DNA from: Physcomitrium patens
Taxonomy: Eukaryota > Streptophyta > Bryopsida > Funariales > Funariaceae
NCBI RefSeq assembly: GCF_000002425.4
Contig: NC_037272.1
Coordinates: 13,280,174 to 13,344,173, forward strand
Length of the DNA stretch: 64,000 bases
Direction of reading: 5' to 3'
In this document: one piece after another, positions 12,598 to 21,950 of the stretch
Layout of the letters: each line of letters begins with the position of its first letter
Numbering within the stretch: the first letter of the stretch is position 1
Translations under genes and position numbers: made by a program
The notes under the pieces: generated by a model
Database searches by the model: none
The model's input: only the letters and a program-made list of their open reading frames with translations
What the model was told of the DNA's origin: nothing

Positions 12598-14276
12598 ACA
12601 CAGTTTATTGGCCTATGTTCTCTATGTGTGTTGATTAAATTTCTTATGAATTTCTTATGTTCTAACTAAAATTTCATAAGAAATTCTATCTATGGACAAA
12701 GAATTCTTAATTCTTTCTCCATAGATAAAAAAAATATTTGTTATTTCTTTTTTCAGAAGCTTCAAGAAAGTTTTTTTGATGCAAATTAGATATTTAGACT
12801 TTATAAATAAGCCATGTGGCTACTAAAACTTATTCCATAAATTTCTTACTTTTTAAAAGTTTGTTAGAAGCAACCTATAACTTATTATACTTGTTTTATT
12901 TAAGAAGTCAATGAATTATTCTATTCTTTAAAAATTGAAAATTATCTACTTTTATATTATTAATTTTTTAACATTGATCTTTTTTTAGAATAAATAAATT
13001 AATTTTTTTGTGTTGAAATTTTCAATTGATAATAGAAATTATAGAATATCTTTATAATTTGATTTATAAGTTTGTTATTGTTGTATGTTCTTGAGATAGA
13101 ACAAAATAAAACTATAAATGCTACACTTAATAGATGTGAAAATATATTTGCAACTATTGTAGATTTTTACAAGTTTTTAAATATTCTTTGGACAAACATC
13201 TAATATATTAATAATCTCAGTTATTAAAGTATTATGCTTATGCTAATATAAGATGTCTTATCTTTACAATTACAAAAGAATTAAAGATTACTATGCTAGA
13301 GGTTGAATAGAAGAAGATTGAAATTTCTAAGACTTTTATAATAAGTTGTACTCTTCTTAAGATTACATCATTCTTGATATTCTAAAGCAATCACTTAAGT
13401 ATAGTTTATAAATACACTTCAATCTATAGATATTCTTTTTTAGTTGTATCTTTAACAAAAAGAAATTTATCATTTTTGTATAATCTTATCTTATTTTTGG
13501 AAGTATTTATAGCCATATTTAGAAAATATAATTAAAAAAACGAACAAAAATAAAATTTAAGTCTTTGCAAAAAGCATCCTACTTAGTTGCTATTTGTGCT
13601 GCAAATTTGAAAAAATTATTTGCAACAATGATTACAATAATAAGATTCTTATTAATTAGTTTTGATATGGTTTAAAAAAGGATGTTAAATATTAAATATT
13701 AAAAATTCCAAAAGCATATTTATAAAAAAAACAAAATGATTCTTTAAAATGTATTGTTAAAACACGTAAAGGCCAGATTCATCTAAATGCTTTAGCAACG
13801 AGGCCAAAATACTAAAAGAGGCATAAGTTTGTTTCCATAATGATTTATTTTTTCAAGTCAAGTAGAATTTGGTTGTTGTTTCTTTCATTCTCTTTTCAAT
13901 TCAAATGAGGTTTTAGTTTTAGTTTTTATTTTTATTTTTATTTATATTTTTTTATTAATTTATTAAAAAAGATATATTTTATTACAATCTTATACTTAGA
14001 TTCATTTTTATTTTTTTTTCTAAAAAATTTCTTACTTTCTTTATTGTAGCATCCTATAAAATTTAATGTATATAAATCTTTGATTTTAAAGTCTTTACTT
14101 TCTAATTTAGTATCTATTTTGAATAATACTTTTTACAAATTAAGTATTAACATTAAGAATTCATATTACTGATTTTTTTAATCTATATGGTTATTTTATC
14201 CGTATTTCATTTAAAGAGACAAGTTTCACTTATTCTCAACTTATTTGACAAAGGCCATAGATTGTAGTGGCAAGTA
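12598..14276. other. AT-rich stretch, nothing recognised
   Basis: About 1.7 kb of AT-rich sequence with no frame longer than a few dozen codons and no motif I recognise. Probably decayed transposon or intergenic DNA. Confidence 0.5.
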
Positions 14277-14491
14277 TGTATCAAAGACAAAAAATTAATG
14301 AATGCAAATAAATAAGTGAGATGTTTCTCAAAAAAGAAATGAAAAATAAAAATAAAATGCATATTTAGAAAGAAACTAAATGGCTATTTTCAAAAGACAA
14401 GAAAATTAGAGATTCTTAAAACTAGATTAGAAGTAAGAAAAGTATTGATAAGAGTGAAGAAGGCATTACTCTTAATTTTTTATATACTATT
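14277..14491 (-). repeat. B1 LTR fragment
   Basis: Resembles the left half of the B1 LTR at 3886 (ACAAATAAA-like start, AAAGACAAG, then GATAAGAGTGAAGAAGGC). It stops where the B2 3' LTR begins at 14492, so the younger B2 element may have landed in an older LTR. Confidence 0.55.
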
Positions 14492-15035
14492 TATCAAGAA
14501 CATGAATTTTATATAATAAAAACTCAATACACTCTTGTATCACCTAGAAAGAATAGATGTTCACCCAAAATTAATATAGTATTGAAATTGGAATGACTAT
14601 TACCAAAGACAAGAAAATTAGAAAGACTTGAAACAAGACTATGAACTAGAAAGTTATTGATAAGAATGAAAAAGGCTTCACTCTTGCCTTTATATATACT
14701 ATTTAATTAAGAGCTATGTAGTAATTTTCTATAAGACCTTCGATACATGTTCAATTTGCAAGATACTTGTTTTAACTTACAAGACAAGTTTTCTATATAT
14801 GTGCCACATAATTAGCTTATACCACAGGCTATCAATACATGCAACACATGATTAACTTTTTGGCCAAGTATTTAACCTACTAATTTACTAAAAACACATG
14901 TAAAGTCAAAGTTACACTTATAAAGCTTCTCAGAAGCTTCTTTATAAGGTGTTATCAAATTTATCTACTTTAATTTAATTCTATCTATTCATATTATTTA
15001 GATAATTATTAGAGTAAATCTATATATTTGTGACA
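14492..15035 (-). repeat. 3' LTR of the split B2 element
   Basis: About 544 bases from TATCAAGAACATGAAT to TTTGTGACA. Followed on the right by the polypurine tract complement at 15036-15050 (TTATCCCCTCTTTTA), which fixes it as the 3' LTR of a minus-strand element. Confidence 0.8.
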
Positions 15036-15050
15036 TTATCCCCTCTTTTA
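15036..15050 (-). promoter_or_regulatory. Polypurine tract of split B2 element
   Basis: Read on the minus strand this is TAAAAGAGGGGATAA directly before the LTR, the expected plus-strand primer position. The same motif borders the 3' LTRs of E1, E2 and the 49748 copy. Confidence 0.75.
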
Positions 15051-15812
15051 GAAACAAATTCAACAAGAAGTCGTGATCACATTTTGAGAAAGTCTAAGAT
15101 GCACCAAATTGTATTTGATATATATTTTTATATTTTTTTCTTTTAAAGATACTTGATTGGTATTTTAAGCTATTAATAATAATTAATTCAAGGCATGAAA
15201 ACCACTTTAATGTTTGATCATTATTAAATTTTTCATAACTTCTTTCAAATAAAACATTTGCAATACCATTAAAAGTTGTTTTTACTTCTAATAAATTTTT
15301 TAAAAATCAAAAGTCTCTTCTAAGGCCATGATACTAAATACATTCTATCTTGCCAATTATTTGAGAAAGAATATGTTGTTCTTGAAGATCTTCATCTTTA
15401 TTAAGCCATCTTGAAGGTTATAAAAATCACATTATTTTGTCCAATAACTTAGCAAACAATAGCTCTTAAATTAAACTTTCCAGTTGTTAATTTTTTTTAT
15501 CTCTTTAGTGCCACAAATACATAAAAATTAAAAAAAAAAAAAAAGATAAAATATAATCTATTTTGAATTGTATTTTTTTTATAGTAAAGATTTGCTTCAT
15601 TCTTCATTTGGATTTTAATGGATGTCATCAATGAAATGCATCAACCTTTTTTTGTTGCATTTAAAAGATGCATAGTTGGCTACCATGTGTCACGGACACA
15701 AAATACAGACTTGAAATCTAACAAGAAGTTCAAGAAGAAGTGGCAGAACTAGATTAAACAGATGAGTACAAGAACAACACCAGAAATGTGAGCTAGAACT
15801 CCAAGAGATGTG

Positions 15813-15857
15813 TTGTCGAGACTGAAGAACTCTTCAGCCTCGATCCCTATATATATT
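15813..15857 (-). promoter_or_regulatory. E1 LTR core promoter and primer-like RNA 5' end
   Basis: A TATA-like run at 15848-15857 (minus-strand transcription) is followed 25 bases on by 15813-15823, whose minus-strand reading AGTCTCGACAA would be the start of the RNA. These 11 bases pair exactly with the site at 21468-21478 just inside the 5' LTR. The spacing equals that in the B1 element. The start site is predicted, not shown. Confidence 0.55.
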
Positions 15858-15901
15858 CCTACTTAGAAAGCTTCTCGAGCTACTTCTATTAACTAGAAAG
15901 C

Positions 15902-16160
15902 TTCTAGAAGGTTCCAGAGGCTTCCTTTCTAGAAGGTTCTAGAAACTTCTCGAGCTACTTCTATTAACTAGGAAGCTTCTAGAAATTTCCAGGGAATTCC
16001 TTTCTAGAAGCTTCTAGAAACTTCTCTTCTAGAAGATTCCAGAGACTTCCTTTCTAGAAGCTTCTAAAAACTTCTCTCTAAAAGGTTCCAGAGGCTTCTT
16101 TTCTAGAAGGTTCTAGAGGCTTGTTTTCTAGAAGGTTCTAGAACTTCTCTTTAGAAAGTT
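15902..16160. promoter_or_regulatory. Heat-shock-element array in E1 3' LTR
   Basis: Upstream of the TATA run in the element's orientation lie repeated TTCTAGAA units. Two runs (15927-15949 and 16002-16024) each contain five alternating TTC and GAA triplets at perfect 2-base spacing, which is the consensus bound by trimeric heat-shock factors. Shorter three- to four-unit runs lie at about 15902-15919, 16101-16118 and 16125-16145. The match is direct. Heat response is inference. Confidence 0.65.
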
Positions 16161-16181
16161 CTAAAGAATATGTCCCTAACA

Positions 16182-16196
16182 TCACCCTCTCCTTTA
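16182..16196 (-). promoter_or_regulatory. Polypurine tract of E1
   Basis: Minus-strand reading TAAAGGAGAGGGTGA immediately precedes the 3' LTR, the standard site for plus-strand priming. Confidence 0.85.
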
Positions 16197-16228
16197 GCTT
16201 CGAGGTCTCTGAGAAGCAATGTTGTTGA

Positions 16229-16582
16229 TTAGTACCAACACAAGAAAATGAAGATCTGTCGCATAACTTCTGCTATGAACTCCAACTGTTGTTCACGAGG
16301 CAAGTGGTTCATCGACCCTTGAAGCCAACGGTAGTGGCCCACGCCTTCGACTTCTGACCAAGCATGAACTTCCGTGTCCTCATTGTGAAATTGTCCTACA
16401 AACACGCCTTCTGGTTGACCATCGTAAGCAGACTAGATCTCAAATACGATCACCAGTGATCGGTTACTCGATATCCTCCATCGTCGTCGTGGTACATGTA
16501 GTTCTTCATCTCGGGGTCGCCTTTGTGAGCTACTCGGTTGCGATACTCTGACTGGCATAGTATCTATCTCTTGGCTATCCAT
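16229..16582 (-). pseudogene. Additional reading frame downstream of the chromodomain (E1)
   Basis: A 354-base region between the end of pol and the polypurine tract, opening with MDSQEIDTM and containing TEVHAWSEVEGVGHYRW near its middle-to-end. The same region in E2 (37015-37368) has exactly the same length and keeps most residues in this frame, which suggests past selection on a protein. I recognise no domain. It may be an extra small protein, a pol C-terminal extension, or a conserved RNA. The frame is not whole. Family B elements have no clear counterpart. Confidence 0.45.
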
Positions 16583-16699
16583 ATCAAAAGACCAAACTAC
16601 GATCTATCTTGGAGAAAATAACTACATCAACTATGAATTTTGCTGGTGCCCTCCCTTTTTTTTATATTGTTGGGAGAACAAGCTTCAGAAAAAAGCTAT

Positions 16700-19600
16700 C
16701 ATCAAATTGACTTAGGTTTATCGGGATGTCGTTGATGAAACTCCTGTACCTTTTGTGGCGCATTTGCAAGATTTTCAGTTGGCTCCCACGTTCGCTCATT
16801 AATGTCATAGTCGCACCAATGAACAAGATATTCTAACTTTCCCCACCTTCGCCGTGAATCCAATACCTTTTCAACCTCGTATTCTTCGTGGTTCTCGATT
16901 TCAATACTAGGTGGCGGACATTGCACTCTTCCAGGAAAAGTTGACTCTCGATAAGGTTCCAACAGAGAAACATGAAAGACTGGATATACCTTCATAGAAG
17001 CCGGTAACTCCAGCCGGTATGCCACTGGATTAATTTGCTTCTGGATGATAAATGGTCCCAATCTTCGATAGTCCAACTTATCACATGGTCGCTTGGTCTT
17101 GATATTTCGTCGAAGAAGTCAGGCTTTTTCTCCAACTTTGAAAGTAGGTGCTGGATTCCGAAATCTATCTACAGACGTCTTATAGGATTCTTGAGCGGAT
17201 TATAATTGAAGCTTCAACATAGTTTGAAGCTCTGATAGTTGCTTCACAAATCCTTCAGCTGCTGGATTGTTATTTGTTGACGGACTCAATAAATCAAGCT
17301 TCGGATGATACCCATAGTTGGAAAAGAATGGTGTTTGTTGAGTCGACGCATGGAGGGTGTTGTTATATGCAAACTCGGCTAGCGGTAGATATGTAGTCCA
17401 ATCGTCTTGTTGATAGTTGATGTTGCATCGTAAGTACTGCTCCAAGACTTGGTTCACCCGTTCCGTTTGGCCATCAGTTTAAGGAAGAAAAGCTGAAGAA
17501 AGCTTGATATCCACCTTCAATATATCAAAGAGAGATCTCCAAAACTTTGACACGAACTGGGTACCTCGATCTGATATGATATCATCTGGTAGTCCATGAT
17601 ATCGATACACATTATCGAGAAAGAGCCTTGCTGTGACTTCACTGGACGATGTCTTCTTACAAGGAACAAAGTGTGCCATCTTTGTAAGCCGATCTACCAC
17701 GACAAAGATGCTGTCAAATGAGTTTGATGATGGCAAGTCCGTGATGAAGTCCATAGAAATTGAAGACCATGGTCGACGTGGAATTGGCAATGGCTGTAGA
17801 AGTCCATAAGGGCGATGCCGAGGATTCTTAGATCTTGAACAGATATCACAGGAGAGGACAAAATCTTTCACATCCTTCCACATTTGGGGCCACCAAAAAT
17901 CTCGGGAAATAAGCTCCAAGGTCTTGTTGAATCGAAAATGTCCCGCAGTTGGAAAATCATGGCGAGATTGAAGAACTCGGAGTCGTGCTAGTCCTTTTGG
18001 AATGTACAATCGCTCTTCAAAGTATAAAAGATCTTCCTCCACCTTGAACTTGTCATCATTGGTACGTTGTTTGATATCAATGGCTACTGAATCTTTAATG
18101 GTCATAGCACGTACCTGGTTTAGGAAGTCAGCATCAAATGATACAATAGTAGCACAAAGTTGAAATCTCTTTGGCTTCAATAACGTTGTACATTGTTGAT
18201 TAAACGCTGCTTCTCCAGCCTTTGGTGCAAGATACGATCTCTTTGATAAAGCATCGGATAGTCCTTGTTGCCTTCCAGGTCGATAAGTGATAACAAAATC
18301 GAATCTAGATAGCGACATATTCCACCGAGCTTGACGCCGATTTAAAACTCGAGCCGTCATGAAATACTCCAAATTCTTGTGATCCGTATATATGGTTACT
18401 GGATGTGCAGCTCCTTCAAGAAAGTGACGCCATTCTTCGAAAGAATCCACTATAGCAAGAAGTTCCTTATTGTGGATCTCATAATTGATTTCAACAGCAG
18501 AGAACTTCCGAGAATAGAATGCAACTGGATGGAGTTTCTTATCTTTACTCATTTGTGAAAGCACAGCTCCTAAAGCAAAATCTGAAGCATCAGTTTCTAA
18601 ATAGAAGGCCTTTGTAAAGTCTGGATGTACCAAAATTGGAGCTGTAGTAAATGCTGTCTTCAAATCTTGAAACGCCTTCTCTGCCAAAGGTCCCCATTCC
18701 AACTTATCCTTGCATGTTAATCGAGTGAGAGGAGCAGAAACTTGAGAATAATTCTTGATGAAGATCCGATAGAAGTTAGCAAAACCAAGAAAGCATTGTA
18801 CGTCTTTAACCGTCTTTGGAACCTCCCAAGACATGATTGCTTCTACTTTCTTGGGGTCCATCTTCAAACCTTCTGTAGTCGCAATGAATCCCAAAAATTC
18901 CATCTCCGTCTCGTGAAATAAACACTTTTCTAATTTGGCATATAGTCCTTACTTGCGTAGTTTCTCCAAGACCAAACGAACATGCTCCTCATGCTCTTCC
19001 TCATTTTTAGAGAATATTAGAATATCGTCCAAGTAGATGACAACAAAATCGTCGAGGTGTTCTCGAAAGATGTCATTCATCATATGTTGGAAAACCGCTG
19101 GAGCATTGGTAAGACTAAAAGGCATGACATTATATTCGAAATGACAATACCTTGTACGGAATGCTGTCTTCCACTCATCTCCTTCCTTGATTCGTACGAG
19201 ATTATAAGCTCCCCTTAGATCAATTTTTGTAAAGATCTTTGCATGTCCGAGTTGTTCTAAGAGACTAGAAATCAAAGGTAATGGGTAACGATTTTTCTTT
19301 GTTACCTTGTTGAGGCCTTGATAGTCCACACACATCCGTAATGATCCATCTTTCTTCTTCACAAATAAGATGGGTGCTCCAGCTCATGATTTTGAATGAC
19401 GAATGAAGTTCTTGGCTAGATTCTCGTCGATGTACTTTCGTAACTTTGCCAATTCCGTTTGCAATAGATTGTAGATTGGACCAAAAGGTGTTTGTGCTCC
19501 TTCTTGCAAGTCTATGGCACAATCATATGGTCGGTGTTTCGATAGTATGTTGGCGTTCTTCTTTTGAAACACGTCTTCAAAATCTTTATATTGCTCCGGT

Positions 19601-20170
19601 ATACTTGCTGTTGAGATCTTCTCCTCGGTAGTTGGAGCCGCATAAATGACAAATGGAGTGCCTTCCTTAGATGATCTTATAAACGCTCTTGCTCCAATGA
19701 ATAAGGATTTCTTTTTTCGAGGTTTTTTACTAGGTTTTTTCTTGGGTGGTTTTGTGGGAAAAGTCATCTTCCGCAACCTCCAATCTATCAATGGATTATG
19801 TTTTTCCAACCAAGAAAGACCAAGAATAATAGGATTTGATGGAATTCTAATAATATTAAAAATAATATGACTACTATGGTCTTTAGACGTTACTTCTATA
19901 GGTTTTGATTCATGGGTGATGCTACCAGACAATAAAGGTCGTCCATCTATGACCTCAACATGAACAGGTTGTGATTTTTGTACTAAAGGGATCTTATGAC
20001 GCTTTGCAAATTCTTCGTCTAAAAAACAAGCAGATGCTCTTGAGTCTAGTAGTGCTAAGGTTCTCAGTTTTTGAGGGCTGATAAACAGAGGGATTGTAAA
20101 ACAAAGTGCAGGTTGGGCAGAAAGAAAGGAACCTGATTGTTGTTGGGATATTTCATTGTCCAGCCGCACG
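16700..20170 (-). pseudogene. E1 pol region: PR-RT-RNase H-IN-chromodomain
   Basis: Domain order read from high to low coordinate. Aspartic protease about 19790-20065 (TLALLDSRASACF segment). Reverse transcriptase about 18720-19420 ([39 protein letters not shown]). RNase H about 18240-18640 ([25 protein letters not shown]). Integrase zinc-binding segment about 17830-17970 (H...H...C..C) and catalytic core about 17290-17830 ([46 protein letters not shown] side). GPY/F-like segment and chromodomain about 16702-17080 (EVEKVLDSRRRWGKLEYLV, ERTWEPTENL). The chromodomain is thought to steer integration to marked chromatin in such elements. The reading frame is broken, but every domain is recognisable and GC content is much higher than in family B. 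Confidence 0.9.
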
Positions 20171-20239
20171 GTTCCTACTGTGGCTTGGCATCCTCGTTTT
20201 CTTGAACAAATATTCCCCTAGTCTTGACTATGCCTCGAT

Positions 20240-21200
20240 TTTGCTTTTTGGGGCAGTTTCCGACTTTGTGGCCTTCTCCACCGCAATACAAGCATAAATT
20301 TTCCTCCATACATCGCTTTTTTTCTTCTATAGTAAGAGATTTGATACGTACCGCATCAATTTGCATGTCTTCCACCTCTGAATGCGAATTCACACCGCTT
20401 GTCGACATAGTTGGAGCATGGCAAATTGTATGTTGTCTTGAGCGTTGGTCTTAACGACGTTGGAATAGGCGATTATCGCACTTCACAGCTTGACTAATGG
20501 CTTCATTGAGCGTTCGTGGATCAAGAAGAGTTAACAGCAAATCCTTCACATCATCTCTTAAACCCCAATAGAATTGACTCATCAACGCTTCTTCATTCCA
20601 ATTGATGTCACATACTAATTGCCTGAAATCCGAAGCATAGACTGATGTAGAACGCATCCCTTGTCGTAGCGACCGGATCTTTGTTGTAGCCCATCGAACC
20701 TTGTCATGTTCACCAAATGCTTCCGCAAATGCTTCTAAAAAGGTTTCGAAGTTGTTTAATATGGATGATCGTTTCTCAAACAAAGGAGCAAACCATGATA
20801 GAGCTTGTCCCGTAAGTAAGGTTCCAATAAGCCCAACACGTGATTCCTCCGTTGGATATCGTTCGGGTTGTAAAACCGTTATCAACCTGATTTGATTGAC
20901 GAATCCTCGAAACTTGGAACGTGTTCCATTAAACTTATCTGGAAGGCTAACTCGAGGCTCCTTATGTTGTAGAACTAGTGGTTCTTGTCGAACTTGAGGT
21001 AAAGTTGTTTCTCCAAGTGCCGAAATTTGAGGCTGGTGTAGTTTAGATTGTGCTATCCCAGATACTCCATCATTATGAAGCCTTGCCACCACTCCTTCAA
21101 TCTCTGCAGTTCTTTGTGATAACGTAGCGAGGGCATTCATAATAGCATCTAACTTAGACTCCGAACTTTCTGTCATACTAATGTCTTGACCTTCGGCCAT
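20240..21200 (-). pseudogene. E1 gag region
   Basis: Capsid-type region about 20451-21200 (start MAEGQDISMTESS, then a central DKFNGTRSKFRGFVNQI and a WFAPLFEKRSSILNNFETFL segment) followed by a nucleocapsid zinc knuckle CLYCGGEGHKVGNCPKK (Cys-x2-Cys-x4-His-x4-Cys) at about 20245-20300. This is the usual gag plan of Ty3/gypsy elements: particle assembly and RNA binding. Confidence 0.88.
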
Positions 21201-21467
21201 TCTAAAAGAAAGACAAAAATGACCCTATAAGAGGCAATATTGGTTTATAGGAGGGTAATCCACAACCTATAAAATGCCTTGAGAATTTCAAGAAGAGGGG
21301 TAATCCACTCTCTCCAAGAAGAATAAGACTCCAATATTGTAACAGAAGAAGTATCAGTTTAGAGGAGGGTAATCCGCAACCTCTAAAAAATGCTAGTATA
21401 CCTTCAAGTAGAAGGGTAATCCACACTCTACTAAGAAAGAACTAGCTCTGATATCTCAAGTTAGTGT

Positions 21468-21478
21468 AGTCTCGACAA
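21468..21478 (-). promoter_or_regulatory. Putative self-primed primer-binding site (E1)
   Basis: Two bases inside the 5' LTR edge the plus strand reads AGTCTCGACAA. This is the exact reverse complement of LTR bases 15813-15823 and of their partner in the right LTR, at the predicted RNA start. Eleven bases is the length used by Tf1. A TATCAGAGC motif (minus strand, 21445-21453) that could recall an initiator-Met tRNA site lies about 27 bases from the LTR. Confidence 0.6.
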
Positions 21479-21480
21479 AC

Positions 21481-21950
21481 TGTCACGGACACAAAATACA
21501 GACTTGAAATCTAACAAGAAGTTCAAGAAGAAGTGGCAGAACTAGATTAAACAGATGAGTACAAGAACAACACCAGAAAGGTGAGCTAGAACTCCAAGAG
21601 ATGTGTTGTCGAGACTGAAGAACTCTTCAGCCTCGATCCCTATATATATTCCTACTTAGGAAGCTTCTCGAGCTACTTCTATTAACTAGGAAGCTTCTAG
21701 AAGGTTCCAGAGGCTTCCTTTCTAGAAGGTTCTAGAAACTTCTCGAGCTACTTCTATTAACTAGGAAGCTTCTAGAAAGTTCCAGGGGATTCCTTTCTAG
21801 AAGCTTCTAGAAACTTCTCTTCTAGAAGGTTCCAGAGACTTCTTTTCTAGAAGCTTCTAGAAACTTCTCTCTAAAAGGTTCCAGAGGCTTGTTTTCTAGA
21901 AGGTTCTAGAAACTTCTCTTTAGAAAGTTCTAAGGAATATGTCCCTAACA
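21481..21950 (-). repeat. 5' LTR of E1
   Basis: 470 bases, TGTCACGG...CCTAACA, followed by the CCATG duplication. TATA run at 21641-21650. Perfect five-unit heat-shock-element runs at 21720-21742 and 21795-21817, upstream of the TATA box in the element's orientation. Confidence 0.95.

Larger units (their letters stand above)
15688..16181 (-). repeat. 3' LTR of E1
   Basis: 494 bases, TG...CA ends, next to the CCATG duplication on its left and the polypurine tract on its right. Contains the predicted RNA start, the TATA run and the TTC/GAA-rich upstream array described separately. Confidence 0.95.
15688..21950 (-). mobile_element. Ty3/gypsy chromovirus E1 (family A), nearly whole
   Basis: 6263-base minus-strand element with two LTRs (15688-16181 and 21481-21950) that begin TGTCACGG and end CCTAACA. 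It is flanked by the 5-base duplication CCATG (15683-15687 and 21951-21955). It sits in the chromodomain region of the older B2 element. By eye the LTRs differ by about 9 substitutions and two indels over roughly 470 aligned bases, so it is comparatively young. Order from high to low coordinate: 5' LTR, leader, gag, protease, reverse transcriptase, RNase H, integrase, chromodomain, an additional downstream frame, polypurine tract, 3' LTR. It is broken by a handful of changes. The overall layout is complete. Confidence 0.95.

Noticed and set aside
19446-20454. Plus-strand open frames within E1
   Set aside because: They are antisense shadows of the minus-strand gag-pol region.
21445-21456. TATCAGAGC motif (minus strand) as an initiator-Met tRNA primer site for families A and B
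   Set aside because: It recurs in E1, E2 and B1, but 23-27 bases away from the LTR edge instead of a few bases, while the LTR-adjacent bases pair with the element's own RNA start. It may be ancestral or structural.
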